A stretch of DNA of 64,000 nucleotides from assembly GCF_025377685.1 (NCBI RefSeq), contig NZ_JACEHK010000004.1, positions 1-64,000 of the forward strand. The letters are read 5' to 3'. Below are positions 50,590 to 59,879 of this stretch, in pieces (position 1 is the stretch's first letter; each line of letters starts with the position of its first letter). Under the pieces are notes generated by a model that had not been told where the DNA came from, did no database searches, and worked only from the letters and a program-made list of their open reading frames with translations. The position numbers and the translations under genes were made by a program. This stretch comes from Anaerobacillus sp. CMMVII. Lineage in GTDB: Bacteria; Bacillota; Bacilli; Bacillales; Anaerobacillaceae.

Positions 50590-50608
50590 TTTTAAAAGAG
50601 GTGCTATC

Positions 50609-51907
50609 ATGGACGATCAGTTGAAGATTAAAAAAGCGACGTATCACCTGTATACATTTATGATGAGTAAACTTATTTCTACGTTTGGAGCACAGGTTTA
50701 TACATTTGCGATTAGTTTTTATATTTTACAATTGACTGGATCTGCAACAAGTTTTGCAATGAACCTTATTTGTAGCATTTTACCCCGTACACTTATGGCT
50801 CCTTTTGCTGGGGCAATCATCGATCGCTATTCGAAAAAAGCAATTGTGATCCTAGCGCAAATTGCAACTACGCTTACAATTGCAGGCCTGCTGGTCTATA
50901 CGTTCACCTCCGGTCTTTCATTAGCGGCGATTTATGTCACTACGAGTATCCTGTCACTAACATCGACGTTTTCTGGAATAGCGTTCACATCTTCGATTAC
51001 AGGACTTATTGATAAAGATCGAATTCAAAAAGCGATGTCATTAAACCAAATGTCGATTTCCTTTGCTGCGATCGGTAGTCCTGCAATTGGAGGCCTTTTA
51101 TATGGTGCGGTTTCGATGCCGGTATTTCTAGTCATTTATATGACTGCATCTAGCTTTGCCGTTTTACTCGAGTCAACGATGAACTTCAAACTTTTTGCAA
51201 AACAAAAAGAAGTTGTTGAAGGGGAACGAAAGGAAACAATCATGGAAAGCATCAAACTTGGAATTAGTTACTTGAGATTGCAACCAATTATTTTGATCAT
51301 GCTCTGGATTGGTTTAATGGTGAACTTTTTATTTGGGGCGTTTGAGGTAGGCTATTCCTATATCTTAATCGAAAAGTTAAAAATGCAATCACAACATTTT
51401 GGTTTTACGCAAGGGGCATTTTCTGTAGGCATGTTGTTGATGTCGATTTATTTCTCAGTAAGAAAAGAAGTCAAATTTCCATTATTAGTTTCAAAGCGTG
51501 GGATTATTGGGATTGGGATTATCATGGCGGCTGTAGCGATACCACTAATAAATTCAATGTCTTATAATCTCGTTTTTGTTTTTTATTTGGTGCTTATGTT
51601 TTGTTTCGGAGCCATGATAATTGTCATAAATACTCCGTTACAAGTAATGCTACAAAAGAGTATTGATGATGAATATAAGGGTCGTGTATTTTCAATCATC
51701 GAAACGATGTCAATGGCGCTCATTCCACTAGGGATGGTATTATACGGAATTTTATACGACATTTTCCCAGGGCAATGGATCTTATTGTTCTCTGCAGGCC
51801 TACTAATAAGTGTTGTCCTTGTCTTAGCCAGACCAGCAGTGCTTCGCAAGGTTCATCCAGAACTCGCTAAAGGTACCGTAAGAGAAGAAGTACGGGTTGG
51901 TGTCTGA
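50609..51907 (+). CDS. MFS efflux transporter, probably macrolide/multidrug type
   Basis: 432 residues with about twelve transmembrane helices. The opening (YTFMMSKLISTFGAQVYTFAISFYILQLTGSATSFA) and the motif GAIIDRYSKKAI match the MefA/enterobactin exporter-like MFS subgroup, which exports drugs or siderophores. ATG 50609 follows AAGAGGTGC. It is divergent from the TPR regulator and shares with it a region with two palindromes, the classic local-regulator arrangement. The substrate is unknown. Confidence 0.8.
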   Translation: MDDQLKIKKATYHLYTFMMSKLISTFGAQVYTFAISFYILQLTGSATSFAMNLICSILPRTLMAPFAGAIIDRYSKKAIVILAQIATTLTIAGLLVYTFTSGLSLAAIYVTTSILSLTSTFSGIAFTSSITGLIDKDRIQKAMSLNQMSISFAAIGSPAIGGLLYGAVSMPVFLVIYMTASSFAVLLESTMNFKLFAKQKEVVEGERKETIMESIKLGISYLRLQPIILIMLWIGLMVNFLFGAFEVGYSYILIEKLKMQSQHFGFTQGAFSVGMLLMSIYFSVRKEVKFPLLVSKRGIIGIGIIMAAVAIPLINSMSYNLVFVFYLVLMFCFGAMIIVINTPLQVMLQKSIDDEYKGRVFSIIETMSMALIPLGMVLYGILYDIFPGQWILLFSAGLLISVVLVLARPAVLRKVHPELAKGTVREEVRVGV

Positions 51908-51953
51908 CCACCGCAAATGGACAAATTCTTCAAAAAGTCCACCTGAAATGAAC
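51899..51953 (+). repeat. Short repeat, copy 1 (CCGCAAATGGACAAATTCTT)
   Basis: A 40-base block, CCGCAAATGGACAAATTCTT followed by CAAAAAGTCCA, is nearly identical to 53571-53611. GGAC..GTCC gives a small hairpin. It overlaps the stop codon of the MFS gene. Confidence 0.6.
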
Positions 51954-52165
51954 AAAAAATGTCGTAAAGAAGCAGCAGGCTCTCAGGGGGAGGCTGTTGC
52001 TTCTATATGAAATAGATTTTAAGTCTTAAGTATATATTTAGTTAGTGTGATGTTTAAACCGTAATTAGTACTCTTAGCAAATAAATATGTGCAAATATAA
52101 ATAAATATTTACATTCTAACGATATGTTATACTAAGTAAATAGTTTTGCATCTGGAAGGGGTTAA

Positions 52166-52364
52166 ATATCTCTTGAAATATATGAAGTCACAAATGAAGC
52201 AACTGGTTAAAGACAATCAAGAATTACAAAACGTTTAAAGAGCTAGTAGAAGAGCACGACCTTGAGAAAAGTTTGCCCTTAAGGCTTTATATCATTCCGA
52301 GGTTGCGGATGGTGGAAGATATCAAACAGCATACAAAGCATTAGACTTGCCTAATAAAAGGTAG
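52166..52364 (+). CDS. Small protein, frameshifted, start uncertain
   Basis: Unrecognised. With two single-base restorations (near 52207 and 52272) one continuous reading appears: LEIYEVTNEAT, then LKTIKNYKTFKELVEEHDLEK, then ALKALYHSEVADGGRYQTAY and KALDLPNKR to a TAG at 52362. GGAAGGGG at 52153 is a likely ribosome binding site, but no standard start follows in this frame, so another base may be missing. If the losses are real, it is a dead gene. No function can be assigned. Confidence 0.4.
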
Positions 52365-52701
52365 GTCTTTTTTGTTGTATCGTTTAATAAAAAGCACAAC
52401 AATAAGATGGAATTTTATGTTAATATTTTAAGTGAAGATTTGTTAATGATTTTTTCTAATTAATGAATTTCATAATCATTATTTTCGTAATTTAGTTCTA
52501 TATGCAGTTGTGTAAAAACCGCTCGCTACTACATATAGATTGATATTGCTGGATTAAGTAATTATGAAATTCCATTTATTATCTTTTGAAAAAACTGTTA
52601 TCATCAGGAATTTAGCTTTTTTAAACCAATCAAGAGGGGCAGTATTTTTACCAAGTGAAAATAGTAAATCTATCCTTAAAAAATTTTTTAGGGTGATGAC
52701 C

Positions 52702-52890
52702 TTGGAAAAGAAGATAATGTATATGATTCCTGGAGGTTTGTTAGTTGGCTTTGGCGTTGGTCTAGCATATGGCGATCCTGGACTGGGATTATTTATCGGG
52801 CTAGGATCAGGTTTTATTTTCATCGCGATTCACTCACTAATACTAAGCAATATAAGAAGAAATGAAAAAGACCATCATACAACCGAGTGA
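52702..52890 (+). CDS. Small glycine-rich two-helix membrane protein
   Basis: About 62 residues: MYMIPGGLLVGFGVGLAYGD and GLGLFIGLGSGFIFIAIHSL are two Gly-rich membrane helices, followed by a charged tail (RRNEKDHHTTE). TTG 52702 with AGGGTG eight bases upstream is preferred to the longer upstream extension, which lacks a ribosome binding site. No named family. It has its own terminator. Confidence 0.55.
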   Translation: MEKKIMYMIPGGLLVGFGVGLAYGDPGLGLFIGLGSGFIFIAIHSLILSNIRRNEKDHHTTE

Positions 52891-52897
52891 AATGTGT

Positions 52898-52940
52898 AAA
52901 ATCGACAAGTGATCGCGGGCACTTGTCGATTTTTTTTTTG
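52898..52940. terminator. Bidirectional terminator between convergent genes
   Basis: AAAATCGACAAGTG pairs with CACTTGTCGATTTT and a long T run follows. Confidence 0.88.
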
Positions 52941-52947
52941 AAGCAAA

Positions 52948-53496
52948 TTAGTTTAAATCATTCTTTTGTAAAAGAAGATCGCTTATATTTTCCCATCCAT
53001 ACGCACATTCTTTCAATTCTTTCCCTGCAATTGTTGTGTTCTTTTCGTACACTTCTTTGCCGTTGAGATATTCAAAAAAGGCACAAGACGGGTGGTTCTC
53101 GAAGGTCCACAAGGCTACCTTTGAATGGTGAAGTGAAGCTAAATGTTCCATAACAGACTCAAATAGCTTCTTTCCAAAACCATGACCCTGAGCTTCAGGG
53201 TGTACATAGATTCCGTAAATTTCTGCTGTATATCCAATTCTTAAACGGGGATCCCTCATGGTTCCACCTAAGGCAAAACCAACAATTTCCCCTTGATTAT
53301 CTAACGCAACAAAATTCATTGATCCTCCCTTGATAGAATTGGGGAGATCCTTTTGCCAACGTTTTTCTCGATCTTGATATGTAAATTTATCTAAAATATT
53401 TGAGGGTAAAATGGCTTGATAGGCTGTATGCATGCAATCCACATGAACCTGCGAAATACCTTTCCAGTCATCAGCAGTTGCTTGTCTAATCATCAT
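52948..53496 (-). CDS. GNAT N-acetyltransferase
   Basis: 182 residues. The GNAT fold is visible from IRQATADDWKGISQVHVDCM, with the acetyl-CoA loop VHPEAQGHGFGKKLFESVMEHL (Q-x-x-G-x-G) and the end NHPSCAFFEYLNGKEVYEK. Substrate unknown. The start at 53496 has GGAAAGGAAAG upstream; the longer frame to 53547 has none. It is convergent with the small membrane protein gene and shares its terminator. Confidence 0.85.
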   Translation of the reverse strand: MMIRQATADDWKGISQVHVDCMHTAYQAILPSNILDKFTYQDREKRWQKDLPNSIKGGSMNFVALDNQGEIVGFALGGTMRDPRLRIGYTAEIYGIYVHPEAQGHGFGKKLFESVMEHLASLHHSKVALWTFENHPSCAFFEYLNGKEVYEKNTTIAGKELKECAYGWENISDLLLQKNDLN

Positions 53497-53559
53497 GTTT
53501 ACTTTCCTTTCCTGTATCCTTATTATGTATTTCCTTAATTCTATCACACTTTAAAACAA

Positions 53560-53614
53560 GGTGTCAGGCACCGCAAATGGACAAATTCTTCAAAAAGTCC
53601 ATCTGAAGTGGACG
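53560..53614 (+). repeat. Short repeat, copy 2, with GGTGTCAGGCACC
   Basis: It contains GGTGTCAGGCACC followed by CGCAAATGGACAAATTCTT and CAAAAAGTCCA, nearly identical to copy 1 at 51899. GGTGTCAGGCACC is itself palindromic. A shorter relative is at 54745-54757. Such motifs are scattered in bacillar genomes. Confidence 0.6.
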
Positions 53615-53729
53615 TTTAATTGGTCAAACGCTTGCTTAATTGGTGTTTAGATAGATTATTCTTAGGTTAACTGAAACTTCTGAATGGACCAATCGTATAT
53701 AGAAGCAAATAGAATTTGAAGGGTGAGAG

Positions 53730-54731
53730 ATGATGGAAAGAGGTCTTGATCAAATTGTTAATGACTATACGGAAATCTATAGCCAACTTAAGAAAAAGCT
53801 AAAGTGGAGTGTATCGGATGCTCGTTCGTTAATGCTAGTTTCGTCGCTTTATATAATGAAGGGAAAGCCTTTTGAAATGGAACGGTTTCAAAATGTAAGT
53901 GAATATATTAAGAAGAATGTAGGATTATTTTCGACACTGAAATCATCGCAACGTTTTACCACAGCAGCAATGCTTGATATCCGGTGTAGTAATCCAAACG
54001 ATAAATTTCATGAGTATCTTGATCTTTATGGGCAACTAGTAAAAGGTGGCTTTCGAAGAGGGCCGTTTACCTACATTGCATCGTTAAGTCTTCTTAACAA
54101 CGATACATCAACTGAAAATCCAGAATATCTTATTGAACGTGCCATGGCGGTCTATAAAGCTATGAAAAAAGAGCATTTCTTTTTGACAGGTGATAGTGAT
54201 TATCCACTAGCAATTCTCTTAGCCCAATTGGAGGAGCCAATTGAAGAGTTGATGGAAAGAATTGCTTACTTTTATCAAGAGCTAAATAAAAATAGCCTGC
54301 GAAAAGGAAACGATTTGCAATTTTTAAGCCATATACTTTCCTTGCAAAAAGAAGTAGAACCCGATTTCCTTATTGAAAGAACGACTAGTTTATTAGATGA
54401 ATTCAAGCAGGCAGGACGACGAATAAAAACAGTGTATTATCCTGTCATTGGTTTACTTGCTTTATTGGAAACTAGCTCTAATAATGAAGTAAAAGATATT
54501 ATGGACTTGTACCATCGCTTAAATTCCGAGAAATTATTCAAGCGGCATAAAGATATGAATTTTATTCTCTCTGTAAATTTCATCGTAAAAGATAAATTAG
54601 ATGATGCTAGTCTAATTAGTACAGGAATTCAAACAACCATTGAGTCAATCATTCAAGCTCAACAAGCTGCAATGATAGCAGCTATGGCAGGAGGAGCAGC
54701 CGCAGCTAGTGCAAATAGTGGCAGTTCTTGA
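53730..54731 (+). CDS. DUF4003 family protein
   Basis: 333 residues, all helical and hydrophilic. The stretches LKKKLKWSVSDARSLMLVSSLYIMKG and GQLVKGGFRRGPFTYIASLSLL with MKKEHFFLTGDSDYPLAILLA are typical of DUF4003. The C-terminus is Ala/Ser rich (AAMIAAMAGGAAAASANSGSS). Function unknown. ATG 53730 follows GAAGGGTGAGAG. It is transcribed alone and followed by a short TGTCAGGCACC motif. Confidence 0.8.
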   Translation: MMERGLDQIVNDYTEIYSQLKKKLKWSVSDARSLMLVSSLYIMKGKPFEMERFQNVSEYIKKNVGLFSTLKSSQRFTTAAMLDIRCSNPNDKFHEYLDLYGQLVKGGFRRGPFTYIASLSLLNNDTSTENPEYLIERAMAVYKAMKKEHFFLTGDSDYPLAILLAQLEEPIEELMERIAYFYQELNKNSLRKGNDLQFLSHILSLQKEVEPDFLIERTTSLLDEFKQAGRRIKTVYYPVIGLLALLETSSNNEVKDIMDLYHRLNSEKLFKRHKDMNFILSVNFIVKDKLDDASLISTGIQTTIESIIQAQQAAMIAAMAGGAAAASANSGSS

Positions 54732-54900
54732 TTTTCTGGAAACTGTGTCAGGCACCGTTAATAGACAAATTGCTAAGATTTCACTAGTAGGGTGATGAAG
54801 TTTTCGAAATAAATAAAGGGTAACCTTGCATTTTTGTGCATTAATTGCAAGGTGTTATCTATAAGTCTCTGATATATTGCAATTAGAAGGGATGTTTTAC

Positions 54901-55794
54901 ATGGATTGGCTTAAACGAATGAATGGTGCAATTAACTATATTGAAGATAATCTAACAGGTTCTATTGACTATAATGAAGCCGCAAAGATTGCATATTGTT
55001 CAAAATACCACTTTCAGCGGATGTTTTCATATATTACAGATGTTCCTCTATCTGAATATATCAGACGAAGAAGACTAACACTTGCAGCATTTGATTTGCA
55101 GGATAGTGATTTGAAAGTTATTGAGATTGCTCTTAAATATGGTTATGAATCACCGGAAGCATTCACACGTGCATTTCAAAAACTACATGGGGTAACTCCA
55201 TCACGAGCACGCCATGTAGGATCAAAGCTGAAAGCCTATCCACGCATGTCCTTTCATATTTCAATTAAGGGAGATGTAGAAATGAACTATAGGATTGAAC
55301 AAACAAATGATTTGGAAATTTTCGGTAAAGATATTGTCTTAAAACCCGATGATAGCCCATTTATCATTCTACCGCAATTTGGAGATGAGATCTGGGAAAA
55401 TGGAACTCATGATAGAATAAATGACATTGCTGGAAATATACGTGGTACCTCGCTTTACGGTGTTCACTTTGATTTTAAAGATGACGGATCACGACGGTAC
55501 ATGTTTGGCTGGAATAAGCCAGACAGAGAAATACCAGATGAGTTTATTAGTCTCATGATACCAAAAACAACCTGGGCAGTATTTGAAGGTAGAGGTAGCA
55601 TGCCTGATGGATTAGCCATTCAGGATATATGGAAGCGAATTTATTCAGAATGGTTTCCTACATCTGGTTACGAACAAACGGTAGGACCTTGTATCGAAAA
55701 ATATTACTGGGCGGATAGAAATCAGGAAGATTATATTTGTGAAGTGTGGATACCTGTTGTCAAAAAAACAGATCTTTTATCTAGTATCATTTAA
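54901..55794 (+). CDS. AraC-family regulator with GyrI-like effector domain
   Basis: 297 residues. Two helix-turn-helix motifs occupy residues 8-107 (YNEAAKIAYCSKYHFQRMFSYITDVPLSEYIRRRRL and IALKYGYESPEAFTRAFQKLHGVTPS). The rest (MNYRIEQTNDLEIFGKDIVL and TTWAVFEGRGSMPDGLAIQDIWKRIYSEWFPTSGYEQ) is a GyrI/Rob-like small-molecule binding domain, as in drug-responsive activators. ATG 54901 follows GAAGGGATG. Targets are not evident locally. Confidence 0.88.
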   Translation: MDWLKRMNGAINYIEDNLTGSIDYNEAAKIAYCSKYHFQRMFSYITDVPLSEYIRRRRLTLAAFDLQDSDLKVIEIALKYGYESPEAFTRAFQKLHGVTPSRARHVGSKLKAYPRMSFHISIKGDVEMNYRIEQTNDLEIFGKDIVLKPDDSPFIILPQFGDEIWENGTHDRINDIAGNIRGTSLYGVHFDFKDDGSRRYMFGWNKPDREIPDEFISLMIPKTTWAVFEGRGSMPDGLAIQDIWKRIYSEWFPTSGYEQTVGPCIEKYYWADRNQEDYICEVWIPVVKKTDLLSSII

Positions 55795-55883
55795 TTCCAG
55801 CACCAATAAATCAAATAAAATAAGCAAAATGGATTTGTACAAAGTGAGAATTATATATTTAGACGATTTGTCCTTAGTTCTAA

Positions 55884-55928
55884 AAGCAGTCCTTTAATGA
55901 GAACTGATTACTAAAGGGCTGCTTATTC
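55884..55928 (+). terminator. Rho-independent terminator after the AraC-type gene
   Basis: AAGCAGTCCTTTA pairs with TAAAGGGCTGCTT with one G-U. The rest of the gap to 56113 shows only small hairpins (CGACTGCTC/GAGCAATCG near 56043). Confidence 0.6.
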
Positions 55929-56113
55929 TTTTGGATTATAAAAAACTTTGGTCTTCGGGAAGTGGCAACCTTCCATATTATTTTTACACTAGCTTTTTTA
56001 GGGCATGATGGACAGTGCTTCCTTTTTTGCAAGCACAAAAAGCGACTGCTCTTTTCGAGCAATCGCAAATAGTTCGTACATAATCGAATGGCTTAGAAAG
56101 ACAAACCATTCGC

Positions 56114-56470
56114 CTAGTAATAAGGGTAGTAATATGGATATGGTTGTGGTGGAACAATGTAAGGTAATAGGGCTAAAGCTGCTAAGGAAGCTAAAGGAAA
56201 TGTTTGACGTCTAAAGCGTCTGAATCTTCTTCTAGGGCGTCCATACCCACCATAGCCACCATAATATTGCCGTTCGTCATATTGAGTCTCATTTTCTTCC
56301 ATAACATCTTCACCAACCAAAACGGTAACACGGTCTGGCCCTACACTTTCAATAATTCCATCAAACGTATTACCATCTGTCAATGTAAATGAACAGTGAT
56401 AATTCATATACTTATTGCAGTCTTCATGTAAGTTCTGTGAGTGGCTGTAGTTTTGTCTTATAAAATCCAT
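56114..56470 (-). CDS. LSm-like protein with Arg/Gly/Tyr-rich tail
   Basis: 118 residues. The first 60 (YHCSFTLTDGNTFDGIIESVGPDRVTVLVGEDVMEE) resemble an Sm/LSm-type beta barrel, as found in several small bacillar proteins. The tail is Gly/Tyr then Arg-rich (YYGGYGGYGRPRRRFRRFRRQ), followed by a hydrophobic segment and a Pro/Tyr-rich end (PPQPYPYYYPYY), the composition of spore coat proteins. ATG 56470 follows AAAGGAG. A coat role is inferred from composition. Confidence 0.6.
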   Translation of the reverse strand: MDFIRQNYSHSQNLHEDCNKYMNYHCSFTLTDGNTFDGIIESVGPDRVTVLVGEDVMEENETQYDERQYYGGYGGYGRPRRRFRRFRRQTFPLASLAALALLPYIVPPQPYPYYYPYY

Positions 56471-56642
56471 TTTGCCCAACTCCTTTCGAATACAAGATAT
56501 TCATCCATTAGGCGAAGGGTTCCATATTATTATTCGAAATAAATCGACAATTTTTTTCTTCTCTGTAAATAACTAGTCTTCGAGAACTTACTTTCTCATT
56601 TTAGTGAGTTTATCAAAAGTTAATTAAAAGGAGAGTAGTCAC

Positions 56643-57071
56643 TTGGAACAGATCATTACAAGAGCTCAAATATACGACTTAGATGATATTATAGAAATCG
56701 ACCGAGCTATATTTGGTAACGATAGTAGACGAGAGTACATAAAAAAAACGATTCATGAAGCGAGATGTATTGTTGTGAAAAAAGAAGAAGATGTTGTAGC
56801 GTTCCTAACCTATGATACTCATTTTTTTGAGTGCAGTTTTATTTCATTGGTTATCGTGTCGCCACTTGAAAGACGAAAAGGTTATGCAACCTCTCTTTTA
56901 GAGTATTTTGTAGAAATAGCACCAACCGATAAAATCTTTTCTTCCACGAATAGATCAAATGAAATAATGCAACATGTATTTAAAGCTAATGGATTTGTAG
57001 AAAGTGGAATAATTGAGAATTTAGACGAAGGTGATCCGGAACTTATTTACTTTAAAATGAAGCAATCATAA
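56643..57071 (+). CDS. GNAT N-acetyltransferase
   Basis: 142 residues with the GNAT fold: ITRAQIYDLDDIIEIDRAIFG start, SLVIVSPLERRKGYATSLLEYFVE acetyl-CoA loop, and IMQHVFKANGFVESG near the end. Substrate unknown. TTG 56643 follows AAAGGAGAG. A strong terminator follows at 57093. Confidence 0.85.
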   Translation: MEQIITRAQIYDLDDIIEIDRAIFGNDSRREYIKKTIHEARCIVVKKEEDVVAFLTYDTHFFECSFISLVIVSPLERRKGYATSLLEYFVEIAPTDKIFSSTNRSNEIMQHVFKANGFVESGIIENLDEGDPELIYFKMKQS

Positions 57072-57092
57072 AGGTTTCTTAAACTAAAATAC

Positions 57093-57130
57093 AAAAGGCT
57101 GTTGAGAAAGTCTCAACAGCCTTTTGTATT
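57093..57130 (+). terminator. Rho-independent terminator before the cad operon
   Basis: AAAAGGCTGTTGAGA pairs perfectly with TCTCAACAGCCTTTT. Confidence 0.88.
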
Positions 57131-57247
57131 TTTCCTTGGGAAGAATATGTGGTGTAGGAATAAATGAATTTGTCCATCGCATTATTTTGTTTTTCTAAAC
57201 GGTCAAAATGTAAACTATTATAATTTTTTCGTGTAGTACTAGCACGA

Positions 57248-57275
57248 TTATATTCAAATAATCATTTGAATATAA
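57248..57275. promoter_or_regulatory. CadC-type operator, first copy
   Basis: A perfect 12-4-12 palindrome with half-site TTATATTCAAAT, typical of ArsR/SmtB-family CadC operators. A second copy is 21 bases downstream. Both lie before cadC and would be autoregulatory. Confidence 0.8.
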
Positions 57276-57295
57276 AGGAAGGTATGGTAAGCTAT

Positions 57296-57315
57296 ATTCA
57301 AATGATTATTTGAAT
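57296..57315. promoter_or_regulatory. CadC-type operator, second copy
   Basis: A palindrome ATTCAAAT-GATT-ATTTGAAT, 21 bases before the cadC start. It shares the half-site ATTCAAAT with the first copy; the two are spaced 46 bases centre to centre. Confidence 0.75.
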
Positions 57316-57336
57316 GAAGAGTGGAGTTGAAAATCA

Positions 57337-57705
57337 ATGAGTAAGAAAGATACGTGTGAAATTTATTGTTATGACGAGCAAAAAGTAAATCGAATTAAAG
57401 ATGAAATAACAAACGAAAATTTAGGGAGTATTGCTCAACTATTTAAAGCACTTGCAGATGAAAATAGAGCGAAAATTGCTTACTCACTTTGCCAGGATGA
57501 GGAATTATGTGTATGTGATATAGCGAATATTATTGGAGCTTCTGTGGCAACGACTTCGCATCATTTACGCACACTTAATAAACAAGGAATTGTAAAATAC
57601 CGTAAAGAAGGCAAACTTGCCTTTTACTCATTAGACGATGACCACGTAAGGCAATTAATTCTGGTCGCAATGGAGCATACGAAAGAGGGGAAATCTAATG
57701 TCTAA
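57337..57705 (+). CDS. cadC: Cadmium/lead/zinc-sensing ArsR-family repressor CadC
   Basis: 122 residues. Winged helix with SLCQDEELCVCDIANIIGASVATTSHHLRTLNKQGIVKYRKEGKLAFYSL. The metal-site cysteines of CadC are visible: C-x-x-x-C near the N-terminus (DTCEIYCYDE) and CVC in ELCVCD. Metal binding releases the operators at 57248 and 57296. Its last codons overlap the start of cadA by 8 bases (ATGTCTAA), so translation is coupled. It is intact, unlike its neighbour. Confidence 0.93.
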   Translation: MSKKDTCEIYCYDEQKVNRIKDEITNENLGSIAQLFKALADENRAKIAYSLCQDEELCVCDIANIIGASVATTSHHLRTLNKQGIVKYRKEGKLAFYSLDDDHVRQLILVAMEHTKEGKSNV

Positions 57706-59813
57706 AACAGAAGAGAAGACATACCGAGTACAAGGATTTACCTGAGCGAGCTGTGCGAAAAAGTTCGAATCGAACGTTAAACACCTGGATGGTGTTTCAG
57801 ATGCTGTCGTTAACTTTGGTGCAGCTAAACTAACGGTATATGGAAGTGCAACTATTGAACAATTAGAAAAAGCTGGGGCTTTTGATAAACTAAAAATCCG
57901 TGATGTCAGGGAACAAAAAGTCGAACGAATTCCATTTTGGAAGCAAAAAGAAAATTTTAAAGTCTATATTGCAGCATTATTTTTAATTAGTGCGTTTTTT
58001 CTTCGGTTTCAATATGGCGAAGACCACATATTTCCTGTCGTAATGTATGCTGCATCCATTGTAATTGGAGGTTATTCGTTATTCCGTAAAGGGTTCAGAA
58101 ATTTAATCGGTCTAAACTTTGATATGGCCACACTTATGACCGTAGCAATTTTAGGGGCGGCTGCAATTGGTGAATGGGGAGAAGGCGCCGTAGTCGTCAT
58201 TTTATTTGCGATAAGTGAAGCATTAGAGCGCTATTCAATGGATAAGGCGCGTCAATCAATTGAGTCACTCATGGATATTGCTCCAAAAGAAGCATTAATA
58301 CGTCGTGAAAATAAAGAAATGATTGTCGATGTTGAAGACATACAAATTAACGATGTTATGATTGTGAAACCTAGCCAGAAATTAGCAATGGACGGTATTG
58401 TTATGAAAGGAATCTCAACGATCAATCAAGCAGCAATTACTGGAGAATCTGTTCCTGTTGCAAAAACGATTGATGATGAGGTTTTTGCAGGAACATTGAA
58501 TGAGGAAGGCTTATTAGAAGTTAGAGTGACGAAACGAGTAGAAGATACAACACTTGCAAAAATCATTCATTTAGTAGAAGAAGCTCAGGCAGAACGTGCT
58601 CCAACTCAACAATTCGTTGACAGATTTGCAAAATATTATACGCCTGGAATTATTCTATTCGCATTTTTACTTGTTATCGTCCCTCCGTTATTTTTAGGCG
58701 GTGTTTGGTCAGAATGGATTTATCGTGGCTTGGCTGTGTTAGTAGTTGGTTGTCCGTGTGCATTAGTCATTTCAACCCCAGTAGCAATTGTTACAGCTAT
58801 TGGGAATGCTGCCAAAAACGGAGTCTTAATCAAAGGAGGCATCCACTTAGAAGAAGCAGGGGCACTAAAAGTGATTGCCTTTGATAAAACAGGTACATTG
58901 ACCAAAGGTATTCCTACAGTTACGAATGTAATTAGCTATAAAGGCAATGCCGATGAATTAATGACGATTACAGCAGCGATCGAAAAAGGTTCACAACATC
59001 CACTCGCTTCGGCAATTTTGAGGAGTGCTGTAGAAAAAGGGCTAAACTTTAATAATGTATCGGTGGAAGAGTTCCAATCGATTACTGGTAAAGGTGTAAC
59101 AGCAAAAGTAAATAATCAAATGTATGTGGTAGGAAGCCCTAATTTCTTTGAGGAAATTTTAATTGATGGGGTAAAACGGATATAAGAGAAGAGATTACAA
59201 GTCTTCAAACACAAGGGAAAACAGTTATGGTTTTAGGAACACATACAGAAATTTTGGCAATCATTGCAGTTGCGGATGAAATGAGAGAATTCTCAAACGA
59301 AGTGATCCGCAAGCTCCATCAAGCAGGTATTGAAAAACTGTCATGTTAACAGGTGATAATCAAAGAACAGCTGAAGCCATAGGTAAGCAAGTTGGAGTTT
59401 CAGATATTAAAGCCGATTTACTACCAGAAGATAAACTGAATTTTATTAAAGAGTTAAAAACTAAACACAAAAATGTAGCAATGATCGGTGATGGTGTAAA
59501 TGATGCACCTGCCCTTGCAGCTTCAACCGTTGGGATCGCCATGGGTGGTGCCGGCACAGATACTGCACTTGAAACAGCGGATATTGCGTTAATGTCCGAT
59601 GATTTAAGGAAACTTCCGTATACGATCAACTTAAGTCGCAGAGCAATGGCGATTATTAAACAAAATATTACGTTTTCCCTAGCCATTAAATTAGTAGCAT
59701 TACTACTAATTGTCCCAGGATGGCTCACATTATGGTTAGCTATTTTTGCTGATATGGGAGCAACATTGCTAGTCACCTTAAATAGTTTACGATTATTGAA
59801 GATTAAAGGGTGA
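57698..59813 (+). CDS. cadA: CadA-type P1B ATPase with in-frame TGA in its CxxC motif; two frameshifts
   Basis: Exports Cd2+, Zn2+ or Pb2+ with ATP. About 706 residues. The HMA domain starts [21 protein letters not shown]; the TGA at 57743-57745 (codon 16) stands for the first Cys of GFTCxxC. The core is complete: transport CPC motif ([11 protein letters not shown]), phosphorylation site DKTGT, TGES actuator loop and the [12 protein letters not shown] hinge. Two lost A residues near 59175 and 59337 explain the frame breaks (KTDIREEI and [10 protein letters not shown]). A 5-bp hairpin GTTCG/CGAAC is 18-30 bases after the TGA. Selenocysteine at the metal site is the favoured reading. Confidence 0.88.
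57763..57775 (+). promoter_or_regulatory. Candidate bacterial SECIS hairpin in cadA
   Basis: GTTCG pairs with CGAAC around AAT. If the closing G-C pair opens, the loop is GAATC with G first, 22 bases after the TGA, fitting the bacterial SECIS rule. It is weaker than the peroxiredoxin hairpin and short palindromes of this size occur by chance. Confidence 0.35.
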
Positions 59814-59879
59814 AATGAGATAAATCAACCGAGTTAAAGGGGATTTTCCAAAATTTAAATTCCCCTGGAGGTAATTGTA

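Noticed and set aside
55880-56068. Minus-strand 62-residue ORF
   Set aside because: It crosses the terminator of the AraC-type gene and several hairpins, and lacks a ribosome binding site.
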